From: Alphaproteobacteria bacterium
GTDB taxonomy: Bacteria > Pseudomonadota > Alphaproteobacteria > Rhodospirillales > Rhodospirillaceae
Length of the DNA stretch: 5,061 nt
Direction of reading: 5' to 3'
Assembly (NCBI GenBank): GCA_015228695.1
Contig: JADGDA010000201.1
Location: forward strand, 1 to 5,061
Shown: positions 1-4,181 of the stretch, piece after piece
Layout: each line of letters begins with the position of its first letter
Position numbering within the stretch: the stretch's first letter is position 1
Notes under the pieces: model-generated
The model's database searches: none
What the model was told of the DNA's origin: nothing
What the model saw: only the letters and a program-made list of their open reading frames with translations
Translations under genes and position numbers: made by a program

Positions 1-240
1 CCCACGCGGAGAAAATATCCGCGTCTGCTGCGCCCCGCCCGGCGTCGGCACCGTGATGATCCCCGTCATGTCCGGAGTGAATTCGGAACGATGGCGTTTG
101 AAGAGCATTTTCAACGCCTTTTCCGACATCACCAAGGGGGTAACAATTTGTGACCCCCTTAGCCACCGGGTGCCGTTGATATCGTAGACGTCCAGCGAAT
201 GACCGCTGAAAGTGACCGTAGTTGTGGATTGAATAAGCAT
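1..240 (-). CDS. BRO-N domain antirepressor-like protein, 5' part only
   Basis: The reading frame opens with ATG at 240 and is still open at the left edge, giving the first 80 residues. The previous in-frame codon block ends in a TAG at 261-259, so this ATG is the first usable start. It is preceded by TAGGA at a spacing of about 9. The sequence begins MLIQSTTTVTFSGHSLDVYD, then has a TRWLRGSQI stretch (about 25-32), a KRHRSEFTPDMT stretch (48-59), a T-P-G-G turn (66-69) and an R-I-F-S-P-R-G block (74-80). This order matches the N-terminal BRO domain of phage antirepressors as I recall the family, in which a tryptophan-containing strand, an RH..EFT helix and an R.FS.RG motif recur. Such proteins are usually nuclear or repressor-binding regulators that counteract phage repressors. 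The segment after SQI departs from the usual ALG-type sequence, and this is exactly where a long palindrome lies. The C-terminal domain, which normally defines the target, is outside the window. The domain call is from memory of the family, without a search. Confidence 0.7.
   Translation of the reverse strand, partial: MLIQSTTTVTFSGHSLDVYDINGTRWLRGSQIVTPLVMSEKALKMLFKRHRSEFTPDMTGIITVPTPGGAQQTRIFSPRG
134..160. repeat. 27-base near-perfect palindrome inside the BRO-N gene
   Basis: Arms AAGGGGGT (134-141) and ACCCCCTT (153-160) are exact inverted complements. The centre also folds on itself, ACAA (143-146) against TTGT (148-151) around T147. Only one opposed pair (A142/G152) fails to match. It has no following T-run on either strand, so it does not look like an intrinsic terminator. 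It could be an operator for a dimeric repressor, an RNA hairpin, or the scar of a small insertion. It sits in codons of the antirepressor-like gene. Confidence 0.6.
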
Positions 241-250
241 GAGGCAGATT

Positions 251-333
251 CCTACAATCTAAGGTTCTGCCTGCCGCTGGCTCTTCCAAAAGCCGGGCGA
301 CAGACACACGGGGGTTGGAAGACCCGTTGTAGG
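251..333 (+). ncRNA. C4-type antisense RNA (P1 C4 / P4 CI class)
   Basis: The 5' CCTACAA (251-257) and 3' TTGTAGG (327-333) form a perfect 7-bp closing stem. Inside are two small hairpins. The first pairs GGCT (279-282) with AGCC (291-294) and has CTTCCAAA in the loop. The second pairs GGGT (312-315) with ACCC (322-325) and has TGGAAG in the loop. Between them is GCCGGGCGACAGACACACGG, which resembles the conserved core I remember for C4 RNAs of proteobacterial phages. Known C4/CI RNAs are about 70-80 nt, are processed from the leader of the transcript they control, and pair with downstream segments around the start of an icd/ash/ant-type frame. Here two such complementary segments follow at 357-364 and 443-469. 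The strand is chosen because the folded unit must precede its targets, which holds only on plus. The two loops are also complementary to each other (CTTCCAA and TTGGAAG), so a loop-loop contact is possible. I found no convincing promoter upstream. Family assignment is from recall; a covariance-model search would decide. Confidence 0.72.
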
Positions 334-336
334 ACC

Positions 337-360
337 GGGCACACCCTTGCGGGTGTCCCC
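337..360 (+). promoter_or_regulatory. Stem-loop just after the C4-like RNA
   Basis: ACACCC (341-346) and GGGTGT (351-356) pair around a TTGC loop. Three further G-C pairs (337-339 with 358-360) lie below a C/C mismatch. There is no T-run after it, so it is unlikely to be a stand-alone intrinsic terminator. A processing boundary for the RNA or a structural insulator before the target leader is more likely. This is inference. Confidence 0.5.
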
Positions 361-364
361 CGTG
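357..364 (+). promoter_or_regulatory. Candidate C4 target segment a'
   Basis: CCCCCGTG is an exact 8-base complement of CACGGGGG at 307-314 within the C4-like RNA. It lies 18 bases before the ATG at 383, as expected for a segment whose pairing would affect translation initiation of the Icd/Ash-like frame. It also borders the preceding stem-loop, so local folding may compete with the pairing. Confidence 0.5.
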
Positions 365-369
365 CGCCT

Positions 370-387
370 GCCATAGTGAGGCATGGC
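370..387 (+). promoter_or_regulatory. Start-codon hairpin of the Icd/Ash-like frame
   Basis: GCCAT (370-374) and ATGGC (383-387) are exact inverted complements around an 8-base loop containing GTGAGG. The ATG is in the 3' arm. The Shine-Dalgarno-like GAGG is only one base from the ATG, so initiation at this codon would be weak unless the structure is altered. The stem is only 5 bp, so it may be fortuitous. Confidence 0.3.
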
Positions 388-808
388 CACACAGCCACGC
401 CTGAACAGAAAAACCGCGCACAAAGGGGGCGCGGTTCGGGCGCCTACAATCTTGGAGCTTCCAAACCCCATCGGCTTCTTTTTTGTCGCCGACGAGGAAA
501 CGGTAACCCCAATAACTGCCCGATGTAAAGAGATTATTAGCCATGGAGCGCATCCTCTCGCGCCAAGCGCGAGCGGGCGAGTTCCCCATCTCTGCACTCG
601 CCGCAGAGCACCCACAAGTTCCGCAAGTCGAAAGCCAAATCTGGCCGAACTGCACGAGGGCGCCGATGAACTACAAAGAGACGAACCCCGTCTGTTGGTT
701 TCGCGCCACAACGCATGCAGTGGCCACCATAATAGCGGAACGCCTCTGTGCGTAACCGTCGCCATTCTGGCGTTTTGTAAAAAGTCCTGGACGGCAATCC
801 AGCAATGA
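383..808 (+). CDS. Icd/Ash-like small phage frame, putative C4 target
   Basis: A 141-codon open frame begins 49 bases after the C4-like RNA. Its residues 17-45 (K-G-G-A-V-R-A-P, then L-P-N-P-I-G-F-F-F-V-A) match a recurring signature I recall from short frames after C4/CI RNAs in proteobacterial prophages. Those frames belong to the Icd-like or Ash group, whose members in P1 and P4 act as cell-division inhibitors or simply as translational leaders. Only the first 52 or so codons (383-536) are free of other coding sequence. The rest is antisense to the HNH gene and looks like its shadow, without the Icd-type C-terminal domain. The ribosome site is poor (GAGG one base from ATG). It may therefore be a leader peptide, a truncated Icd-like gene whose 3' end was replaced, or not translated. 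Confidence is moderate for the first third and low for the full length. Confidence 0.42.
   Translation: MATQPRLNRKTAHKGGAVRAPTILELPNPIGFFFVADEETVTPITARCKEIISHGAHPLAPSASGRVPHLCTRRRAPTSSASRKPNLAELHEGADELQRDEPRLLVSRHNACSGHHNSGTPLCVTVAILAFCKKSWTAIQQ
412..436 (+). repeat. 8-bp perfect stem-loop in the Icd/Ash-like leader
   Basis: AACCGCGC (412-419) and GCGCGGTT (429-436) are exact inverted complements with a 9-base loop, ACAAAGGGG. It stands between the start of the Icd/Ash-like frame and the second C4 target segment. Its purine-rich loop resembles a ribosome-binding sequence, though no suitable start codon follows at normal spacing. It is probably part of the folded leader of the immunity module. 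Confidence 0.5.
443..469 (+). promoter_or_regulatory. Candidate C4 target segment b'
   Basis: This segment contains CCTACAA (443-449), an exact complement of the C4 3' arm TTGTAGG (327-333). It also contains CTTCCAA-A-CCCC (458-469), which pairs with GGGGTTGGAAG (311-321) with a single bulged A465. Together these could pair 18 bases of the target with the 3' half of the C4-like RNA in the correct antiparallel order. The first ten bases (CCTACAATCT) repeat the RNA's own 5' arm at 251-260, so target and RNA arm would compete for the same partner. A T-rich run (479-484) follows shortly after. Confidence 0.6.
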
Positions 809-1223
809 CCGTCAATCCTTCCGGTGAGGCGACCGTGGAACTCAACGGTTCGGCTCGCCCGGCGTGCTTCATGTGGCGGCGATAGTTGGCGTCATGCCCA
901 TGCAGAACTTGGCTCTGAGCACTCTTCATCGCATCGATAACGAGTGAGGTGATGTCAACCTCGTCGCCGCGACGACGGCGAGAGAAATACCGACGCAACA
1001 CCGTTCGCTTCTTGGAAGAACAAAGGCACGTCGCGGCATTAAGGCCGAGGTGTGCGCAAAGACCGTCAAACACATGGTGTGCACTATGGTCCGCACCAAC
1101 AACATAACCAAAATCAGCAGAAAGAATGGAGGCATCCTCATTGAGAATGGCCTTTTTTGTTGGCGTTGTATTTTTTGGCTGGTTGAAGCCAAGCAAATGG
1201 CGCAGTTTGGACACAATGCTCAT
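537..1223 (-). CDS. HNH endonuclease-domain protein, possibly catalytically degenerate
   Basis: A 228-residue protein. The ATG at 1223 is chosen over a GTG at 1292, which would add 23 residues overlapping the upstream gene; GGGAG lies 11 bases before the ATG. Residues 1-140 are basic and not recognised. Residues 147-215 are a typical HNH fold: F-Y-K-T-P-E-W-R-R-L-R (148-158), zinc pair C169/C172, V-V-H (184-186), P-D-L-A-F-D-L-R-N-L (195-203) and zinc pair C207/C210. His186 and Asn202 of the HNH triad are present. The usual D-H pair is V-H, and the third position, normally Asn or His after the last Cys pair, is R-D (211-212), so nuclease activity is doubtful. HNH proteins in phages act in packaging, homing or host DNA degradation; which applies here cannot be told. 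The N-terminal half is clearly AT-richer than the operon upstream, suggesting separate acquisition. Its 3' 272 bases are antisense to the Icd/Ash-like frame. Confidence 0.75.
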   Translation of the reverse strand: MSIVSKLRHLLGFNQPKNTTPTKKAILNEDASILSADFGYVVGADHSAHHVFDGLCAHLGLNAATCLCSSKKRTVLRRYFSRRRRGDEVDITSLVIDAMKSAQSQVLHGHDANYRRHMKHAGRAEPLSSTVASPEGLTVIAGLPSRTFYKTPEWRRLRTEAFRYYGGHCMRCGAKPTDGVRLFVVHRRPRAVRPDLAFDLRNLWVLCGECRDGELARSRLAREDALHG

Positions 1224-1263
1224 GATCAGAAATACTCCCGGATGGCAAACGGATTGATGCTCA

Positions 1264-1587
1264 TCACCCACCCCTCTCCGGAGTCGACTCACGGACGGTG
1301 TTGACGATGGCGGCGATGTCCTGCCAAGGGAGGCCAGCCGTTCGGGCCAGCCGTACCGCCTCGGTAAAGGCTTCCGGCAGGGAGGAAAAGCTGGTCTCGC
1401 CCAGAGCCAGCACCCGGAACGGCAACGCGGTGGCGGCGTGGACGCGGCGCAGACCGGCGACCGCCACTTTCAGACGGCGGCGGGTCTCGCTGATATTTGC
1501 TGTCTCCACAAACGGCTGCGCCGCCGCAACCACCGCCAATACCGCGTCGGTCAGAGGGAACAGGGGATCACTCGCCGTCATTGGCAT
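1264..1587 (-). CDS. Hypothetical phage early protein
   Basis: A 107-residue, mostly helical protein that I do not recognise. It has a hydrophobic, alanine-rich N-terminal helix (about residues 9-25), then R-R-R-L-K-V-A-V-A-G-L-R-R (about 36-48), and a C-terminal A-G-L-P-W-Q-D-I-A-A-I-V-N-T-V-R stretch that could form a small helix-turn-helix-like pair. It overlaps the end of the preceding gene by 20 bases. A second in-frame ATG six bases later (1581) has a slightly better-placed GGA and would remove two residues. It is the last gene of the high-GC block; 40 bases separate it from the HNH gene. Codon use matches the upstream operon. Confidence 0.7.
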   Translation of the reverse strand: MPMTASDPLFPLTDAVLAVVAAAQPFVETANISETRRRLKVAVAGLRRVHAATALPFRVLALGETSFSSLPEAFTEAVRLARTAGLPWQDIAAIVNTVRESTPERGG

Positions 1588-1795
1588 CTTCCATCGCCTT
1601 GATCCGGGCTTCGATCTTCCGGATCATCTCCCACTGACGGGCGGTGAACCGGGTTTTGAGGCCGTATTTCTCCAGCCGATCCGCGTTCGAGAGCGCGAAG
1701 TCGGAGAGAAAGTCCCCAAACCCCACGCCGTCTTCCAGAACAGCCGCCAGAGCACGGTTGATGCGGTCGAACTCATCCTGGGAAAGGTCGGTCAT
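1568..1795 (-). CDS. Small helical protein downstream of Gam
   Basis: A 75-residue acidic protein. Its start overlaps the Gam stop as ATGA, so translation is probably coupled. The sequence is charged and helical throughout, with F-G-D-F-L-S-D-F (26-33) and a C-terminal T-R-F-T-A-R-Q-W-E-M-I-R-K-I-E stretch (about 48-62) of a type seen in small proteins next to Gam in Mu-like prophages. No domain, signal peptide or metal site is visible, and no function can be assigned. Conserved coupling to Gam would suggest a role in the same early replication or DNA-protection step, which is inference. Confidence 0.72.
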   Translation of the reverse strand: MTDLSQDEFDRINRALAAVLEDGVGFGDFLSDFALSNADRLEKYGLKTRFTARQWEMIRKIEARIKAMEDANDGE

Positions 1796-2328
1796 GCCGT
1801 CACCTGTTCCAGTTCGGTCTCGAACGGCTTGACGATGAAGTCCTCGCCCTCGGAGCCGATGGAGATGCCCTGGACCGTGCGGGCGACCTCCGGCTCAGCC
1901 TGCATCGCTTCCTTGTTCGGCTCTTCCTTGCTGCGGATGAAACGGGTCAAGCCCAAGCGTTTCAGCGCCTCCAACACCGCCTCCACCCCCCGGATATTCA
2001 CCTTCGGCGGACGCGAGCGCCAGGACACCTCGCCGGCGGCGAAGCGGTGGAACTTGACCTTGCCGGAGCCGGTCAACTGGTCGCGGCGGCCCTCGCAGAA
2101 CACCTGAAGGCCCCTGGAACGGTCCTCGATATCGTCCTTGAACGGCTTTGCCTCGGCCTCGAACCGGGCCTTGACCGCCGCCAGTTCGTCGTTCATGGCC
2201 GCTTCCAGCCGCTGGCGCTCGCGTTGGGCGGAGCCGATCCGGGCAATGAAGTCGTTGGCCTCATCCGCCGTCTGCGGCACCGCAAAGGCGGCGGCGGCGG
2301 TCTTGATCTTGGCGGCCGATTTGGCCAT
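1792..2328 (-). CDS. gam: Mu Gam-like host-nuclease inhibitor
   Basis: A 178-residue protein, close to the length of Mu Gam (about 174). Gam is a Ku-like dimer that binds double-stranded DNA ends and shields phage DNA from host exonucleases such as RecBCD. Visible hallmarks are a long charged coiled-coil region (about 30-75) ending in C-E-G-R-R-D-Q-L-T (78-86), G-K-V-K-F-H-R-F-A-A-G-E-V-S-W-R-S-R-P-P (89-108), L-T-R-F-I-R-S-K-E-E-P-N-K-E-A (127-141), and the C-terminal G-I-S-I and F-I-V-K-P-F-E-T-E-L block. These follow the family order closely. AGGGAGA lies at normal spacing before the ATG. It begins 16 bases after the previous stop, and its own stop overlaps the next gene. This is the firmest marker of a Mu-like prophage in the window. 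Confidence 0.95.
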   Translation of the reverse strand: MAKSAAKIKTAAAAFAVPQTADEANDFIARIGSAQRERQRLEAAMNDELAAVKARFEAEAKPFKDDIEDRSRGLQVFCEGRRDQLTGSGKVKFHRFAAGEVSWRSRPPKVNIRGVEAVLEALKRLGLTRFIRSKEEPNKEAMQAEPEVARTVQGISIGSEGEDFIVKPFETELEQVTA

Positions 2329-2344
2329 GGCGGTCTCTCCCTGT

Positions 2345-2575
2345 TTATCGGCGGTCGCTTCTGGGGGGCAAAAAGGTGGAGATGCCCCGGAAGTCCGGGT
2401 TGTAGACGGCGATCACGGCGGTATCCTCGACCATCGCCAGATGGACCTCGCCATGCTCATGGCGCCGCATCAGCACGGTGCGGCCGGTCCTGATGTCGTC
2501 GGCGATCCGATCCAGGTCGCCGGGATCGAGATGCAGCCCGTAGCGCTCGCGGGCGCGGACGATGGCGTGGATCAT
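2345..2575 (-). CDS. Small Mu-like phage protein, unknown function
   Basis: A 76-residue protein. The ATG at 2575 is preferred over an upstream start at 2605 because it makes an ATGA overlap with the preceding stop. It begins M-I-H-A-I-V-R-A-R-E-R-Y-G-L, continues with a helical D-P-G-D-L-D-R-I-A-D-D-I segment (about 17-28), and then alternating strands ending in A-V-Y-N-P-D-F-R-G-I-S-T-F-L-P-P. The H-A..R..ER.G opening and terminal T-F-L-P-P strand recall small alpha-beta proteins of the DUF4258 or RelE-like type. The resemblance is weak, and no antitoxin partner is evident. It lies directly before Gam, as similar small proteins do in other Mu-like prophages. Confidence 0.75.
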   Translation of the reverse strand: MIHAIVRARERYGLHLDPGDLDRIADDIRTGRTVLMRRHEHGEVHLAMVEDTAVIAVYNPDFRGISTFLPPRSDRR

Positions 2576-2796
2576 GACCCGGCCCTCCGCGTCCAGTAGC
2601 GGCACGCCCGGTCCGACGCGCGGACCTGTCCGCAGTCGGACGGGCGCGTTCGGGTCATTTCAGCGACTTTGCCGCAGGTCGGTACCGGCTTCCTGCGCCG
2701 GTCCTGGGCGACGACAGTCGCAGCATGGCCGCAGGTGAAACAGGCCTCTCCGACCGGGCCGGTGCCGGGAATGGCGGCGTGGGTGGGTTTAGCCAT
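2572..2796 (-). CDS. Five-cysteine small phage protein
   Basis: A 74-residue protein starting at an ATG preceded by a near-ideal AGGAGG eight bases upstream. It overlaps the end of the DnaA-like gene by 8 bases. Cysteines occur at 19, 22, 41, 55 and 65: a C-x2-C pair in G-E-A-C-F-T-C-G-H, a P-T-C-G-K site, and a C-terminal S-D-R-A-C-R-Y-W. This pattern matches a common short protein of Mu-like and other phages of alphaproteobacteria that carries G-E-x-C-x2-C near the N-terminus and a D-x-A-C-R-x-(W/F) ending. Binding of zinc or an iron-sulfur cluster is plausible but not shown. Function unknown. Confidence 0.78.
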   Translation of the reverse strand: MAKPTHAAIPGTGPVGEACFTCGHAATVVAQDRRRKPVPTCGKVAEMTRTRPSDCGQVRASDRACRYWTRRAGS

Positions 2797-3244
2797 GATC
2801 CAGGCCTCCTACCGCCGCCGCCATCCGGTCGAGCGCACCGATGGGATCGCGGTCGATCGCGGCGGTGATCGCCGCCACATGGGCGGCCAGAGCCGCGCGC
2901 AGAGTCTCCTGCACCGCCGCCGCTCCGGCCCGCGCCATCGCGGTTGTCGTCTCGCCGTCGTCGCCCAGCAGGGCCGTCAGGCGGGCGATGCGGGCGGCCA
3001 GTTCCGGCTCCGCGCCCTGGCGCTTGGCGATTCGGCGCACTGCATTCCACACGGTGGTATGATCACGGTGGCCGAACAGGCGGCCGATCGCCGGCAGCGA
3101 GTTCCCGGTCAGGGTCTTGGCCAGAGACATCGCCACATGCCGCGCCTCGCAGGCGTCGCCGCCGCGCCGATCGCCCGTCAGATCGACGACGCGCAGGCGG
3201 TAGTCGGCGGCGACCAGGGTCTTGATCTCGTCAACGGTCGGCAT
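2789..3244 (-). CDS. DnaA domain IV (DNA-binding) protein without the ATPase
   Basis: A 151-residue protein. Residues about 3-74 match domain IV of the replication initiator DnaA: V-A-A-D-Y-R-L-R-V-V-D-L-T-G-D-R-R, then A-R-H-V-A-M-S-L-A-K-T-L-T (34-46), S-L-P-A-I-G-R-L-F-G (49-58) and the signature H-R-D-H-T-T-V-W-N-A-V-R-R-I (59-72). In DnaA this domain recognises the DnaA box through a helix-turn-helix and the DHTTV loop. Domains I-III, including the AAA+ ATPase, are absent. In their place is an alanine-rich helical tail (about 75-145) unlike DnaA. It overlaps the previous gene by 14 bases. Family knowledge says that such stand-alone DnaA-C proteins are frequent in prophages. A role in phage regulation or in recruiting or blocking host initiation factors is inference. 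Confidence 0.9.
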   Translation of the reverse strand: MPTVDEIKTLVAADYRLRVVDLTGDRRGGDACEARHVAMSLAKTLTGNSLPAIGRLFGHRDHTTVWNAVRRIAKRQGAEPELAARIARLTALLGDDGETTTAMARAGAAAVQETLRAALAAHVAAITAAIDRDPIGALDRMAAAVGGLDHG

Positions 3245-3620
3245 GGGCTGCCCCCTCGACTTGCCTGACGCGGCTGGCGATCACCCCCAACGCCAGAGTG
3301 CCGATCAGGGCGGTGACGGAGCCGTGATCGTGGCCGGTAAACGCCGCCTCGGCCGCCGCCAGAGCGGACTCCACGGTGGCCGGGCCGCCGATGATCTCGA
3401 CGGCGCCGGCGCCGCTGCCGGCGGCGGAGCCGCCATTGTCCATGAAAGCCGCGCCAAGCGCGGCGGCGGCCCGGGCGACGTGGTAAATGTCGAAGGCATC
3501 GCGCAGGATCATCACCCCGCCGGGGGCGCCCAACCAGGCCACCACCGTGGCCTTGTGGGCGGTTTTGCCCTCGGTCCAGGTCACGTCGGTCAGGGTCCGT
3601 TTTCCCATGATGGCGCTCAT
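3231..3620 (-). CDS. Hypothetical phage early protein
   Basis: A 129-residue protein that I do not recognise. The ATG at 3620 is chosen because it forms an ATGA overlap with the preceding stop, although the frame is open further upstream and a second ATG lies at 3608. The N-terminal part has strand-like segments (K-A-T-V-V-A-W-L-G-A-P-G-G-V-M-I-L). A glycine and alanine-rich middle (about 68-90) follows, then a mildly hydrophobic S-V-T-A-L-I-G-T-L-A-L-G-V-I-A segment (about 101-115) too weak to call a membrane helix. The C-terminus overlaps the DnaA-like gene by 14 bases. Confidence 0.68.
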   Translation of the reverse strand: MSAIMGKRTLTDVTWTEGKTAHKATVVAWLGAPGGVMILRDAFDIYHVARAAAALGAAFMDNGGSAAGSGAGAVEIIGGPATVESALAAAEAAFTGHDHGSVTALIGTLALGVIASRVRQVEGAAHADR

Positions 3621-3859
3621 GACCGCACCCCCTTGCGCACCGCGACCATCCCGCGCCGCACGCCATGGCGATGCAGGTAGTCGGCCATCTCCATCACGAC
3701 GGGAGTGGGCCGCGCGCAGCCCTCCATGCACTCCACCCGGAAGGCGACCTCCCGTACGGAGCCGGCTAGGACGTCCAGGAACTCAGGCGTGCCCCGCCCG
3801 GTGCGCGCGGCCTCCTCGACCGCCGCCGCGATATTGCGCAGGTCGCTACTTGCCGACAT
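3617..3859 (-). CDS. Small hypothetical phage early protein
   Basis: An 80-residue protein. The ATG at 3859 is preferred over longer in-frame starts because it follows GAGGGAGA at good spacing and overlaps the previous stop by only 14 bases. Longer versions would run through the HTH-Cys gene. It is helical (S-D-L-R-N-I-A-A-A-V-E-E-A-A) with two cysteines (44 and 48) in V-E-C-M-E-G-C-A and a basic C-terminus. No family recognised. Confidence 0.7.
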   Translation of the reverse strand: MSASSDLRNIAAAVEEAARTGRGTPEFLDVLAGSVREVAFRVECMEGCARPTPVVMEMADYLHRHGVRRGMVAVRKGVRS

Positions 3860-4181
3860 GATCGTCTCCCTCTGAGCTTCTGGGGCGATGGGGGCAGGTC
3901 CGGCAGGCCTGCCAGGAACGAAAAGCGTTGCGGTTGCCGGTGGGCATCGGCCGGGAGCGCAACTCCCGGCACTCGACCGGAGACACCTCGCGACCGGCTC
4001 CGGGACAGGACACCCGCCCCAGAACCAGGATAACCTTTGCGGAAAGGCGACTTGTCCCAGCCCCGTATGTCCCGGACAGAGCCTGCGAGACGGCAGTCCG
4101 CGAATAGCCCAGCTTCTTCGCCGCCTGGGTGATGTTGCTGCGCCCAACCTCGTCCCGCAGCAGGGTCAGCCAATCCGGCAT
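3846..4181 (-). CDS. HTH plus four-cysteine regulator-like protein
   Basis: A 111-residue protein starting at an ATG with GGGGAGG seven bases upstream. Residues about 15-37 (S-N-I-T-Q-A-A-K-K-L-G-Y-S-R-T-A-V-S-Q-A-L-S-G) form a classic helix-turn-helix of the LacI/Cro type. The C-terminal half carries C59-P, V-E-C71, and C93-x2-C96-P-H. This four-cysteine arrangement recurs in small Mu-like phage proteins found shortly after MuB. A zinc or cluster site is plausible. It probably regulates transcription of the early block, but no operator is visible here. It overlaps the winged-helix gene by 16 bases. Confidence 0.82.
   Translation of the reverse strand: MPDWLTLLRDEVGRSNITQAAKKLGYSRTAVSQALSGTYGAGTSRLSAKVILVLGRVSCPGAGREVSPVECRELRSRPMPTGNRNAFRSWQACRTCPHRPRSSEGDDHVGK

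Larger units (their letters stand above)
241..536. other. Non-coding interval between the HNH and BRO-N genes
   Basis: On the minus strand there is no convincing gene here; the open frame 259-765 lacks a recognisable product. The interval is occupied by the plus-strand C4-like RNA, its target segments and the start of the Icd/Ash-like frame. After 470 there is a weak stem TCGGC (471-475) / GCCGA (488-492) whose loop contains six Ts. Nothing there qualifies as a clear terminator for the HNH gene. Confidence 0.5.

Noticed and set aside
1..190. Plus-strand frames open from the left edge (to about 152 and 190)
   Set aside because: They lie opposite the BRO-N frame, whose protein sequence is recognisable, and lack motifs of their own.
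222..231. DnaA-box-like TGTGGATTG
   Set aside because: It matches the consensus at only seven of nine positions, stands alone, and is explained by the BRO-N coding sequence.
412..436. Stem-loop as a transposon end or attachment site
   Set aside because: There is no target duplication or partner copy in the window; a leader RNA hairpin explains it better.
471..492. Possible intrinsic terminator with a T-run
   Set aside because: The Ts (479-484) are inside the loop of a 5-bp stem rather than after a stem, so it does not fit on either strand.
199..528. Plus-strand open frame of 109 codons across the C4-like RNA
   Set aside because: It runs straight through the RNA stems and target segments, has no recognisable domain, and its composition reflects the RNA structure.
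259..765. Minus-strand open frame of 168 codons
   Set aside because: It overlaps the HNH gene in another frame and then reads the complement of the C4-like RNA; no protein family is visible.
1298..2107. Long plus-strand open frame opposite Gam and its neighbours
   Set aside because: It is the antisense shadow of well-supported minus-strand genes in high-GC DNA; arginine and proline rich without motifs.
2669..3268. Plus-strand open frame opposite the DnaA domain IV gene
   Set aside because: The minus strand carries the clear DnaA signature and a strong ribosome site; this frame is its complement.
3178..3666. Arginine and glycine-rich minus-strand frame
   Set aside because: Out-of-frame shadow of the 3231-3620 gene with extreme low-complexity composition.
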